A stretch of 18,915 bases of DNA from an uncultured Clostridia bacterium (GCA_948875265.1 CAQRYF010000033.1:1-18915), one strand, 5' to 3'. Shown: positions 1 through 7,355, numbered from the stretch's first letter. Notes: generated by a model not told the origin, from the sequence alone. Made by a program: numbers and translations.

Positions 1-35
1 AAATAAATTAATATAAGAACAAGGAGAAAATTTGA

Positions 36-386
36 ATGAGTAATAATCAACTAGAATTATGGAATAATTTGAATGAAAAAAACAATTTAAGAGAAGTACA
101 AGGATATATAAGAAATGTAATAAAAATTAGAGGTTTTGAAAATCAAGAAATAGAAAAAACTATGTTGTTACTTTTAGAAGAAGTTGGAGAGTTAGCGAAA
201 GCTATAAGAAAGAATGCCACTGATATGAGTATAGATAATAATAAAATTAATAATTATGATACTATAGAAAGTGAAATTGCTGATGTTTTTATTGTTTTAA
301 ATAGTGTATGCAATAAATTAGGTATAGACTTATATAATGCTTTAAAAGATAAGGAAGAGGAAAATATAAAAAGAATTTGGAAGTGA
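36..386 (+). CDS. MazG-like nucleotide pyrophosphohydrolase
   Basis: A 116-residue all-alpha NTP pyrophosphohydrolase of the MazG/dUTPase-like fold. The metal-binding signature is visible: E48, E49 and E52 in LLEEVGELAKA, and E80 and D83 in ESEIADVF. Family members hydrolyse (deoxy)nucleoside triphosphates to monophosphate and pyrophosphate in the cytosol, which removes damaged or excess nucleotides. It is a single-domain short form, much smaller than E. coli MazG. The ATG is preceded by AAGGAG at 21-26. It ends in TGA, which shows that TGA is a stop here. It is the first of six plus-strand genes of similar theme. The exact substrate cannot be told from sequence. Confidence 0.85.
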   Translation: MSNNQLELWNNLNEKNNLREVQGYIRNVIKIRGFENQEIEKTMLLLLEEVGELAKAIRKNATDMSIDNNKINNYDTIESEIADVFIVLNSVCNKLGIDLYNALKDKEEENIKRIWK

Positions 387-419
387 AAAAGTAAAAATAA
401 TATTAAGGAGTAAGAGAAT

Positions 420-989
420 ATGAATTTAAAAGAACAAATAGAAAATTATAAACCATATAATGAACAAGAAGAAAAAGATAAAGCTGTAATGTTAAAATAC
501 ATAAATACATTTGATGATGTATTAACAAGAAATAATGAATTCGGACATTTTACAGCATCATCATGGGCAGTAAATAAAGAAAGAACAAAAGTATTAATGA
601 TATATCACAATATATATAAATCATGGGCATGGACTGGTGGACATGCGTATGGGGAATCAGATTTATTAGGTACAGCTATTCGTGAGATAAAAGAAGAAAC
701 AGGAATAGAGAATGTAAAAGTACTTAAAGATGATATATTTTCATTAGAAATTATATGTGTAAATGGATATGTTAAAAGAGGAAAATATGTAGCTTCTCAT
801 GTACATTTAAATTTAACATATCTGTTAGAAGTAGATGAAAATGAAACATTAAAAGTAAAAGAAGATGAAAATAGTGGAGTTAAATGGATTAATATAGAAG
901 ATGTAGAGAAAGTATCAACCGAGAAATGGATAGTTGAGAATGTTTATAAAAAAATAAATAAGAAATTAGAAAAATATAAGGAGAATTAA
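420..989 (+). CDS. NUDIX hydrolase
   Basis: A 189-residue NUDIX-fold hydrolase. The Nudix box spans residues 73-96, starting GGHAYGES and ending REIKEETGI. The catalytic core REIKEE is intact, but the first acidic residue is offset by one position from the strict Gx5Ex7REUxEExGU pattern. The GGHA-x-G(D/E) variant is common in a large set of uncharacterised bacterial NUDIX proteins. Such enzymes cleave nucleoside diphosphates linked to another moiety. The ATG follows AAGGAG at about 404-409. It is followed after two bases by the next gene, so co-transcription is likely. Substrate unknown. Confidence 0.85.
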   Translation: MNLKEQIENYKPYNEQEEKDKAVMLKYINTFDDVLTRNNEFGHFTASSWAVNKERTKVLMIYHNIYKSWAWTGGHAYGESDLLGTAIREIKEETGIENVKVLKDDIFSLEIICVNGYVKRGKYVASHVHLNLTYLLEVDENETLKVKEDENSGVKWINIEDVEKVSTEKWIVENVYKKINKKLEKYKEN

Positions 990-991
990 TT

Positions 992-1567
992 ATGAAAATA
1001 GGAATTGATATAGATGGAGTAATATTAGATTATGAAAGAGTTTTAAAAACCTATGGTGACTTATATGATTTTATAGAATTAAAAAAAGATGGAATTATTA
1101 GTAGAAATGAACATTATTTAAGAAATAGATATGATTGGACACAAGAAGATAGGATGAATTTCTTTACTAAATATTCTGTAAAATTATCAAAACAAACAGA
1201 TTTAATACCTGGTGCCAAAGATGTAATTAATATGATAAAACAGGATGGTCATGAATTAATAATAATATCTGCAAGAGGTGGAATGGTACCAGAAATGAAA
1301 GATGTAGCAGAAGAGAAGTTTTCTCAAGAAGGTTTAGTATTTTCTAAATATTACTGAAAACAAGACGATAAATTAGAAGTTGCTCAAAAAGAAAAGATAG
1401 ATTATATGATAGATGACTCCTATGATGTTTGTAGAAAGTTATCACAAAACGGAATAAAGACGATTTATTTTAGAGATAAAGAGATGAAAAAACTTGAACA
1501 AAACGAAAATTTAATAGAAGTAAGCAACTGGGGAGAAATTTATAGAATTATAAAGAATAAAAAATAA
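992..1567 (+). pseudogene. NT5C-like HAD 5'-nucleotidase with in-frame TGA
   Basis: A HAD-superfamily protein resembling the deoxy-pyrimidine 5'-nucleotidase type C family, which dephosphorylates nucleoside monophosphates. Motif I is DIDGVILDYE near the N-terminus, motif II lies in IISARGG, and the late acidic motif is MIDDSYDV. The reading frame is open from ATG 992 to TAA 1565-1567 (191 codons) except for one TGA at 1355-1357. The codon lies in SKYY-stop-KQDDKLE, where a Trp (TGG) would fit, so a single G-to-A change explains it. The fragment before the stop (121 residues) lacks the MIDDS motif and is unlikely to be active. The ribosome binding site AAGGAG lies at about 979-984. Alternatives are a sequencing error or stop readthrough; general UGA reassignment is excluded by TGA-terminated neighbours. 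Confidence 0.75.
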
Positions 1568-1608
1568 GGATAACTGATTTTGTTAAGGATAATAAGGAGA
1601 AAGATATT

Positions 1609-2319
1609 ATGTATAAAACAATTATATTTGATTTAGATGATACATTAACAAATGACTGTGAAAATGTTAGAGAAGCTTTTAAAATTGTATTAAAATATGT
1701 AAATGAGGATTATACAGAAGTAAAATTTGATAGATTTTATAAAATAGATAAGAAAACATGGAAAGATAGAGCTGCTGGAAGGTTACTTACACCATATGAA
1801 GATGATAGATATAAAAAAGCAGAATGGATAAGAGCTCATAGATTTTTAGAATATTTTAATAATAATATTAGTTATGAAGAAGCAGTGAATATAAATAATA
1901 TTTATATGAATGGGATGAAAGAAAAGGTTGTATCAAGAGAAGGAGCACTTGATATTGTAAAGTATTTATATGATAAAAAATATATACTTATTATAGCTAC
2001 AAATGGACCTATAGTGCCATTAAAAACAAAATTAGAAAAAATGAAAATAGAACAATATTTTTCAACCGTATTTTCAGCAGAAGAGGTAGGTTTTATGAAA
2101 CCGCATAAGGAGTTTTATAAAGGTTTATTAAAAAAGTCAGGAAATGTTGAAAAAACAAGTATACTGTTTATAGGCGATGAATTAGAAAAAGATATTAAAG
2201 GTGGAATAGAAAATAATATTGATACTTGTTGGTATAATTATAATAAAGAAAAAAATCTATCAGGATATATTCCGAAATATGAAATTAAAGAATTAAAAGA
2301 ATTAAAAACAATTTTATAA
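1609..2319 (+). CDS. HAD hydrolase, YjjG/YfnB-like nucleotidase
   Basis: A 236-residue subclass-I HAD phosphatase. Motif I is FDLDDTLT with nucleophile D8 and acid D10. Motif II is the T of IIATNG, motif III the K of GFMKPHKEFY, and motif IV is FIGDELEKDIKGG. A helical cap domain (about residues 15-100) lies between motifs I and II. This layout and length match the YjjG/YfnB type, which dephosphorylates non-canonical or pyrimidine nucleoside monophosphates. The ATG follows AAGGAG at about 1594-1599. The gene ends 12 bases before the next start. The substrate is inferred from family and from its nucleotide-enzyme neighbours. Confidence 0.8.
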   Translation: MYKTIIFDLDDTLTNDCENVREAFKIVLKYVNEDYTEVKFDRFYKIDKKTWKDRAAGRLLTPYEDDRYKKAEWIRAHRFLEYFNNNISYEEAVNINNIYMNGMKEKVVSREGALDIVKYLYDKKYILIIATNGPIVPLKTKLEKMKIEQYFSTVFSAEEVGFMKPHKEFYKGLLKKSGNVEKTSILFIGDELEKDIKGGIENNIDTCWYNYNKEKNLSGYIPKYEIKELKELKTIL

Positions 2320-2331
2320 TTGAGGGGAAAA

Positions 2332-2910
2332 ATGGAAGAAATAATTTTTGTAACACACAATAAAGAAAAAGCTAAATCAGCAGAACAATATTTTAATAAT
2401 ATAAGATTTAGTACATATGATTTTGAATTAGATGAACCAAGAAGTGATAATATAAAGGATATAGTAACAGCAAAAGTAAAACAAGCATATGAAATTGTAA
2501 AGAAACCATGTATTGCATTAGATACAGGATTTTTTATCGATGAATTAAATGGATTTCCAAGAGCATTTGTTAATTTTTCATTAGATACAATAGGTATTGA
2601 TGGTATTTTAAAATTGATGGAAGGAAAAGAAAATAGAGCTTGCAGATTTGAAGAATGTTTAGCTTATAATGATGGGAAGAAAATATATTATTTTTATGGT
2701 AAACATCCAGGTGAATTGGCAAATAAAAAACAAGGGGAAAACAGTGAAGAAAAATGGTCAGATTTATGGTATATATTTAAACCTCAATATTTCGAAAAGA
2801 CACTTGCTGAAATGGATATTGTAGAAAGAGAAGAAAGAAGAAAAGTCGACGGTTCAATAGAAGCATTAAAGGTATTTGCTAATTGGTATAAAGATAAAAG
2901 AGGTGAATAA
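2332..2910 (+). CDS. Ham1/RdgB-like non-canonical purine NTP pyrophosphatase
   Basis: A 192-residue protein of the ITPA/Ham1/RdgB family, which converts XTP, ITP and their deoxy forms to monophosphates and so keeps hypoxanthine and xanthine out of DNA and RNA. The N-terminal substrate loop FVTHNKEKAKSAEQYF and the catalytic region LDTGFFIDELNGFPRAF (D64) are recognisable. I chose ATG 2332 rather than an upstream in-frame TTG at 2320 because GAGGGG at 2322-2327 is correctly spaced for it. The sequence departs from the usual VEDTGL/SDSGL form, so it may belong to a divergent branch with a different substrate preference. Confidence 0.8.
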   Translation: MEEIIFVTHNKEKAKSAEQYFNNIRFSTYDFELDEPRSDNIKDIVTAKVKQAYEIVKKPCIALDTGFFIDELNGFPRAFVNFSLDTIGIDGILKLMEGKENRACRFEECLAYNDGKKIYYFYGKHPGELANKKQGENSEEKWSDLWYIFKPQYFEKTLAEMDIVEREERRKVDGSIEALKVFANWYKDKRGE

Positions 2911-2911
2911 T

Positions 2912-3370
2912 ATGATAATTTCAACATTGTGTTATATAGAACAAAATGATAAATATTTAATGTTACATAGAACAAAAAAGAGGAATGATATTAATAAAGG
3001 TAAATGGCTAGGTATAGGTGGTAAATTTGAAGAAGGAGAAAGTCCAGAAGAATGTATTGTAAGAGAAGTAAAAGAAGAAACTGGTCTTACACTTAAAACA
3101 TATAAATTAAGATGTGTAGTAACATATGTATCAAATAAATGGGAAACAGAATATATGTATGTATTTACCTCAAATGATTTTGAAGGAGATTTAATAGAAT
3201 GCAATGAAGGAGATTTACAATGGATTGACATAGATAAAGTTGCTACTTTAAATACATGGGAAGGAGATAAGATATTTGTTAAAAGATTAAAAGAAACAAA
3301 TAGATTTTTTACAGTAAAATTTGAATATAATAATGAAAACTTAATACGATATAAGTTGCAAGAATATTAA
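2912..3370 (+). CDS. MutT-like NUDIX hydrolase (8-oxo-dGTPase type)
   Basis: A 152-residue NUDIX enzyme with a textbook box at residues 37-59: G37, E43, then REVKEETGL with R51, E52, E55, E56 and G58. The segment KWLGIGGKFEEGES just before it is typical of MutT/MTH1-like 8-oxo-dGTP diphosphatases, which sanitise oxidised guanine nucleotides. I chose ATG 2912 rather than ATG 2876 because the latter lies inside the previous gene, while AGAGGTGA at about 2900 fits the former. The previous stop ends at 2910, so the two genes nearly touch and are probably translated from one message. It is the last member of the nucleotide cluster. Confidence 0.85.
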   Translation: MIISTLCYIEQNDKYLMLHRTKKRNDINKGKWLGIGGKFEEGESPEECIVREVKEETGLTLKTYKLRCVVTYVSNKWETEYMYVFTSNDFEGDLIECNEGDLQWIDIDKVATLNTWEGDKIFVKRLKETNRFFTVKFEYNNENLIRYKLQEY

Positions 3371-3464
3371 TATGGTTAGCTAATAAATATCTTAGAAGAA
3401 CAAATGTGATAGAAGTTTGTATTATTTTTTAAATATTAAAAGTAAAATTATTAAATAATATACG

Positions 3465-3536
3465 ACAAAAAACTCCAAAATTTCATATTATATATAAATG
3501 TAATATGAAAGGGGGATTTGATGAATTTTGGAGTTA
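3465..3536 (+). promoter_or_regulatory. Possible sigma-K promoter and nested hairpins before spoVFB
   Basis: AC at 3465-3466, a 17-base gap and CATATTATA at 3484-3492 match the sigma-K pattern AC-N16/17-CATANNNTA, and spoVF of B. subtilis is sigma-K dependent. The same stretch holds two nested inverted repeats: TTCATATTA (3482-3490) with TAATATGAA (3501-3509), and ACTCCAAAATT (from 3472) with AATTTTGGAGT (to about 3536). The outer arm covers the TTG start codon and the inner hairpin leaves GGGGGA (3511-3516) exposed. Promoter by pattern match only. A transcript starting near the -10 would carry only part of the outer arm, so an RNA-level role is uncertain. Confidence 0.45.
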
Positions 3537-4108
3537 AAAGGTAAAAAAGTAGGATTTGTACTAACTGGGTCATTTTGTACATTTAGTAAGACTATACCTA
3601 AGATGAAAGAATTAATACAAAGAGAAGCGGAAGTAATTCCAATAATGTCTTTTAATAGCTATAATATGGACACAAAATTTGGAAAAGCAAAAGACTTTAT
3701 TGATAAAATAGAAGAAATAACTGGAAATAAAATAATCCATACTATAAAAGATGCTGAGCCAATAGGGCCTAAGAAAATGACAGATGTAATGATTGTTGCA
3801 CCATGTTCACGGAAATACAATGGCAAAATTGGCTTGTGACATAATAGATACACCAGCTACTATGGCTGTAAAATCACACTTACGTAATCGGCTTTCCAGT
3901 TGTAATTGCACCATCTACAAATAATGGGTTAAGTGGTAATGCAGAAAATATAGGAAAACTATTAAATAGAAGAAATTATTATTTTGTTCCATTTAGACAA
4001 GATAATCCAATAACAAAGCCACGTTCAATTGTATTTGATGCTGAATATATTATAAAGACAATAGAATATGCTTTAGAGGGAGAACAAATTAGTCCAATAT
4101 TATTATAA
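3528..4108 (+). pseudogene. spoVFB: Dipicolinate synthase subunit B, frame broken twice
   Basis: The flavoprotein-fold B subunit of dipicolinate synthase makes the spore-core compound dipicolinic acid together with SpoVFA in the mother cell. The start ELKGKKVGFVLTGSFCTF is characteristic. The start is TTG 3528 behind GGGGGA at 3511-3516. The frame is lost at an in-frame CGG at 3810-3812 and again at CGG 3889-3891. Dropping C3810 and C3889 restores a continuous family-like protein: VAPCSGNTMAKLACD, then SHLRNGFPVVIAPSTNNG, ending EGEQISPILL at TAA 4106-4108. Every codon outside the two breaks is intact, so damage is very recent, an assembly error, or bypassed by frameshifting. No spoVFA lies upstream, where it normally precedes. 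Confidence 0.85.
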
Positions 4109-4126
4109 ATTTTTATTAATCAAAAA

Positions 4127-4155
4127 TAGACTATAAATAAATATTGTGGTAAAAT
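4127..4155 (+). promoter_or_regulatory. Sigma-A-type promoter of the CmpB-family gene
   Basis: TAGACT at 4127-4132 and TAAAAT at 4150-4155 are 17 bases apart, and a TG lies one base before the -10 (extended -10). The ribosome binding site GGAGG and ATG 4194 follow at a normal distance. Confidence 0.5.
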
Positions 4156-4193
4156 ACTTTTATGATAATATAAAATAATAACGGAGGAAATAA

Positions 4194-4992
4194 ATGAACA
4201 AAACAATGGAGAAAAAGAAACTATCAATATTGGGAATAAGTATATGGAAACTATTTGTGTATTTTATAATATATAGTTTTCTAGGATATATAATAGAAAC
4301 ATTATTTGGAATAGCAACCAAAGGAGTCTGGGAATGTAGACAGAGTTTTTTATATGGTCCGTTTTTGCGGAATATATGGAGTAGGAGCAGTATGCATAAT
4401 ACTATTTGCAAAGTATTTTAATAAAAATAATATAACATTATTTTTAGGAGGATGTTTTATTGGCTCAGTTGTTGAATACTTGATAAGTTTTTTAGTAGAG
4501 ATAATTTTATCTACACAATGGTGGGATTATTCAAATAATATATTAAATGTAAATGGTAGAATATGTTTGTTATATTCGATATTTTGGGGGATTTTAACCA
4601 TATTTTTGATAAAAATTATTAATCCTCAAATAGATAAATTAATAAAAAAAGTAAAGAAAAGAATTTCTACAAAAGTATTAAAAACAATGATTTTAATTGT
4701 CATAGTATTTTTATTTATTGATTGTATTGCAACTTGTTTTGCCCAAAATATATTTGTAAATAGAACAATAATAGAAAAAAATATAGAGGTTGAAAATAGA
4801 GAAGAGATATTAGAAAAGTATAACAGATTATATCAAAATGAGATTATATCAAAATTTGTAGATGAATTTTGGAATGATGAAAAAATGATAAGAACATTTC
4901 CTAATATTAAAATCGAAGATAAGAATAAAAATGTAATTTACTTAGATAGTTTGTTTACTGATATAAAATCATATTATTATAAAGTTTTTTAA
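4194..4992 (+). pseudogene. CmpB-family (PF06541) membrane protein, one frame break
   Basis: A polytopic membrane protein of the 'putative ABC-transporter type IV' family (PF06541), whose function is not established. Family marks are FVYFIIYSFLGYIIET at the N-terminus, SFLYGPF, GIYGVGA, WWDYS and NGRICLLYSIFWG. Four to five hydrophobic helices are followed by a soluble charged tail after about residue 200. Translation starts at ATG 4194 after GGAGGAAATAA. The frame is lost near 4362-4370. Removing C4368, or one T from the T5 run at 4362-4366, restores a single protein of about 265 residues ending at TAA 4990-4992. It is intact otherwise. The break resembles those in the adjacent spoVFB because the out-of-frame codon is CGG. 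Confidence 0.75.
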
Positions 4993-5015
4993 AATAAATA
5001 TGTATAGTGAAAAAC

Positions 5016-5101
5016 GAACATTTTTTCTAAAAATACAGAAAAAGTATTGACAAAGAATAAATGTTCGTTTATAATTATCCTATAAGTACGAACAAACATT
5101 C
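5016..5101 (+). promoter_or_regulatory. SOS promoter with three LexA-like boxes
   Basis: A near-perfect sigma-A promoter is present: TTGACA 5047-5052, a 17-base spacer and TATAAT 5070-5075. Three 12-mers resemble the Gram-positive LexA box GAAC-N4-GTTC, each with one mismatch in the half-sites: 5016-5027 (GAACATTTTTTC), 5055-5066 (GAATAAATGTTC, inside the spacer) and 5090-5101 (GAACAAACATTC, downstream of the -10). A repressor bound at the second and third would block polymerase. The following gene is YneA-like, a classic SOS gene in Bacillus, which supports the call. Confidence 0.7.
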
Positions 5102-5124
5102 ACTGATTTATAGGAGGTAATTAT

Positions 5125-5427
5125 ATGAAGTTAAAAATAGTAGATTTTAAAAAATTTATAAGAATGATAATTATAATAACAGGTATTATAATAATTTCTC
5201 TTTTTATAGGATTAACTAATACATATTCAAAAGGGGAAATTAGATATAAAGAACAATATGTTTCAACTGGAGATACATTATGGTCAATTGCAAAATATGA
5301 GGCAAATAATAATAAGTATTATGCAGAAAAGGATATTAGAGAAATTGTACAAGAAATTAGAAACATAAACAATATAGGAAATAAAAACTTGGAAATAGGA
5401 CAAAAAATTTTAATACCTACTATATAA
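5125..5427 (+). CDS. YneA-like LysM cell-division suppressor
   Basis: A 100-residue protein with a short charged N-terminus, one hydrophobic anchor (about residues 13-30), and a LysM domain over residues 45-99. The LysM start is YVSTGDTLWSIAKY and it ends LEIGQKILIPT. This is the architecture of YneA, which halts septation during the SOS response in Bacillus until DNA is repaired. LysM binds peptidoglycan, so the domain should face outward. It starts at ATG 5125 after TAGGAGG. The three LexA-like boxes in its promoter argue for DNA-damage induction. No lexA gene lies next to it, unlike in Bacillus. A generic LysM cell-wall protein is the alternative. Confidence 0.75.
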   Translation: MKLKIVDFKKFIRMIIIITGIIIISLFIGLTNTYSKGEIRYKEQYVSTGDTLWSIAKYEANNNKYYAEKDIREIVQEIRNINNIGNKNLEIGQKILIPTI

Positions 5428-5441
5428 TAATCAGCTAAATA

Positions 5442-5469
5442 TTGAAAAAATAATAAATTATGTTATAAT
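5442..5469 (+). promoter_or_regulatory. Sigma-A-type promoter of the 146-residue membrane protein gene
   Basis: TTGAAA at 5442-5447 and TATAAT at 5464-5469 are 16 bases apart, with an extended -10 TG at 5461-5462. The short repeat GTTATA/TATAAC overlaps the -10. The gap 5428-5546 shows nothing else apart from AAGGAGG before ATG 5547. Confidence 0.5.
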
Positions 5470-5546
5470 AATAAGTATAACACAATAATTTCCAAAAGGA
5501 GTTTGTATATAAATTAAATCCATTAATAATTTAAGGAGGAAAAAAT

Positions 5547-5987
5547 ATGGTTGAAAAATTTTTACGGAAGCATTATTGTTTGGTAGCAGTGATATGTTTA
5601 TTATTTTCTTTATTTCTATTTATTGTATTTGAAGGAATAATTAAAAGCCCAATAATGTCTTGGATTTTAAGAATTGTTCTTGCTTGTATTTCAATAAAAA
5701 TAATAATAATGATAGTGACTTTTTTATTATTAAAGAAACTAATATCAAAAGAATGGTATGAAGTAACCTGGAGTAAAGAAGAATATTTGAATGCAAGCTA
5801 TTTAACTACTTTATTTGTAGATACAATGGAATTATCTAATATTAAAATGCATATGACTATGGATAAATTTAATGTTATAAATATTAGATTTATTGATAAA
5901 GAAAATAAAATTATATATGCAACATACACAGACAAATATAAGGATATATATTGTTTGATTGAAGATGCAAAAATCGAAAAAATTTGA
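5547..5987 (+). CDS. Hypothetical two-helix membrane protein
   Basis: I do not recognise the family. The 146-residue product has two hydrophobic segments (about residues 11-30 and 39-62) followed by a soluble C-terminal half rich in beta-type sequence, which ends DIYCLIEDAKIEKI. The N-terminus is short and basic, so both ends are probably cytoplasmic. AAGGAGG at about 5534 fits ATG 5547. Codon 7 is CGG, one of only two CGG codons in the window that read in frame without a break. It ends in TGA, then the left end of an IS remnant begins 25 bases later, so any terminator may have been displaced. Confidence 0.6.
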   Translation: MVEKFLRKHYCLVAVICLLFSLFLFIVFEGIIKSPIMSWILRIVLACISIKIIIMIVTFLLLKKLISKEWYEVTWSKEEYLNASYLTTLFVDTMELSNIKMHMTMDKFNVINIRFIDKENKIIYATYTDKYKDIYCLIEDAKIEKI

Positions 5988-6051
5988 CCAAAAAAGCTAC
6001 TATGATATGAACTGAACCCAAAAAGTTAGACACTTTTTGATTAAGTTTATA

Positions 6052-6588
6052 TTAGGCAACTTGAAGGAAATGAGTTCTGTAATTTACAGGGCTCATTCCT
6101 TTTAATTTACCCTTAATCCTTTTATTATTGTAATAATCTATATAATCAATTAATAATTGTTGTACTTCTGCAATTAAATCTTTTTCAGTGTCTTTAGGTA
6201 ATTTATTTTTTCTTGGTTTAGAACTCATATTTTTACTTCGTCCTCTTCGCTCTTCACAGAGAGCTTGAGGTCCTTCCTCATAATATATACGTTCCCATTT
6301 ACCAACAATAGAATGATTTCCTAAATTAAATTTTATAGCAGTCTCTGTTAATGATAAATGGTTACTATGCATATATTCTATCACTTTTAATTTAAATTCG
6401 CCACTATATGAAGATTTTTCATTTTTTATTAAACCTAAAACTCCATGTTCTTGATACTTTCTTGCCCATTTTAATACAGTATGGCTTTGAGCCATATTAA
6501 AATGTTTGGCTGTTTCTTTATACCCATGATGTTCTTCAATACAATATTTAACAACTTTTAGTTTAAATTCATTAGAATATTTGCTCAT
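6052..6588 (-). pseudogene. IS150-type OrfA fused to the OrfB C-terminus
   Basis: A 178-residue product. Residues 1-55 and 60-115 are two consecutive insZ/IS150-like helix-turn-helix repeats (SNEFKLKVVKYCIEEHHG and SGEFKLKVIEYMHSNHLS), each ending in a KWARKY/KWERIY helix. After KLPKDTEKDLIAEVQQL the sequence jumps at about residue 146 to YIDYYNNKRIKGKLKGMSP, which is the far C-terminus of OrfB transposases. The deletion is in frame and joins the two near 6151-6156. I placed the start at ATG 6588 because GGAGG lies just before it; the longer frame to 6627 runs through a hairpin. The protein could still bind the ends without cutting them. Confidence 0.8.
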
Positions 6589-6601
6589 TAAAAATACACC
6601 T

Positions 6602-6631
6602 CCAAATGTTAGATTTTTGTCTAACATTTGG
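6602..6631 (-). repeat. 12-bp perfect hairpin in front of the IS orfA
   Basis: CCAAATGTTAGA at 6602-6613 is exactly complementary to TCTAACATTTGG at 6620-6631, with a six-base loop. On the minus strand the stem ends in the GGAGG ribosome binding site of orfA. Read-through RNA from outside would fold and hide the site, a known device by which IS elements avoid activation by neighbouring promoters. Confidence 0.7.
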
Positions 6632-6665
6632 GGTGCACTTCATTATATATTAGCCTTTTTTACTT

Positions 6666-7355
6666 TTATATTATAATACAAATAATAGAAAATACTAGTA
6701 TTCGCATCATTATTCCTAGAAATAAATTATAATTTATACATTTAATTCCAACATCATTAATCTTATCAAATCCTGAAACTATTTTGGCAATTTCTTGAGG
6801 TGTTGATATCTTCTTCTCCTCCATATATTCCTTTGCTAAATATCTTGCTTTAATCATTGCATCGTTTTCTAAATATACTCTTACAACATAATATACTAGG
6901 CTTAATATTACTAATATATTTAGAAACATCATTTTATTAGGTAGTTTCTTTAATAATTCTAATATACAAATCACGAAAAAATATAATAAGTATATATTAG
7001 AAAAGATAAAATTAAACATTAATATTTTTCTATCTTGAATTGAATGTAGACATTCATGAGCTATTGTCTGTATTCTTGTATAACTTCCCCTTACATTTGC
7101 AATTGATATTTTATCAGTTATTGCAATATATAAGCTTGTTTCACTGTCCTCATTTTCTTCTATTTTAACCTTTTCATTTTTTAACTTTTTCAAGTAATCT
7201 CTACACATTTCTAAATTACTTGGATATTTTTTTGTTAATTCATCTAACTCTTTATCTTCACCAATATTTTTTATTTTCTTCATATTATAATCAAATATGT
7301 ATTTTAACAATATAACTAATATTAGTGATATTACTGCTATAATTATAAATTCCAT
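6666..7355 (-). CDS. Membrane HExxH metallopeptidase-like protein
   Basis: A 229-residue protein with an N-terminal helix (residues 3-20), a soluble segment, then helices at about 113-133, 142-162 and 208-228. The motif HECLHSIQ at 100-107 is a zinc-binding HExxH. E163 in LENDA, about 60 residues later and just after a helix, could be the third ligand. The layout recalls the YugP-like neutral zinc metallopeptidases of Bacillota, whose substrates are unknown. It starts at ATG 7355 after AAGGAG. It lies 81 bases downstream of ylbF on the same strand and may share its transcript. Membership of the YugP family is a guess from motif and topology. Confidence 0.65.
   Translation of the reverse strand: MEFIIIAVISLILVILLKYIFDYNMKKIKNIGEDKELDELTKKYPSNLEMCRDYLKKLKNEKVKIEENEDSETSLYIAITDKISIANVRGSYTRIQTIAHECLHSIQDRKILMFNFIFSNIYLLYFFVICILELLKKLPNKMMFLNILVILSLVYYVVRVYLENDAMIKARYLAKEYMEEKKISTPQEIAKIVSGFDKINDVGIKCINYNLFLGIMMRILVFSIICIII

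Larger units (their letters stand above)
6013..6637 (-). mobile_element. Internally deleted IS3/IS150-type element
   Basis: Terminal inverted repeats are visible: TGAACCCAAAAAGTTAGACA at 6013-6032, and the reverse complement of 6618-6637 reads TGCACCCCAAATGTTAGACA, 16 of 20 matching. Both ends are of the TG...CA type and resemble IS150-group ends. The interior, about 625 bp, holds only an orfA fused to the last codons of orfB; the DDE catalytic core is missing. The element is therefore non-autonomous but keeps both ends and could move if a full transposase were present elsewhere. No clear target duplication is seen (AAC on the left, CTT on the right). Weak matching extends a few bases outward (ATGAA), so the exact ends are uncertain. 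Confidence 0.8.

Noticed and set aside
1355..1357. UGA read as tryptophan (alternative genetic code)
   Set aside because: The MazG-like gene, the 146-residue membrane gene and yqfD all end properly at TGA, and TGG is used freely for Trp.
3461..3468. Spo0A box upstream of spoVFB (ACGACA)
   Set aside because: One mismatch in the core, and the gene is better explained by a late mother-cell promoter.
6589..6627. Longer start for the IS orfA product
   Set aside because: The extra 13 codons run through the hairpin; GGAGG lies directly before the ATG at 6588.
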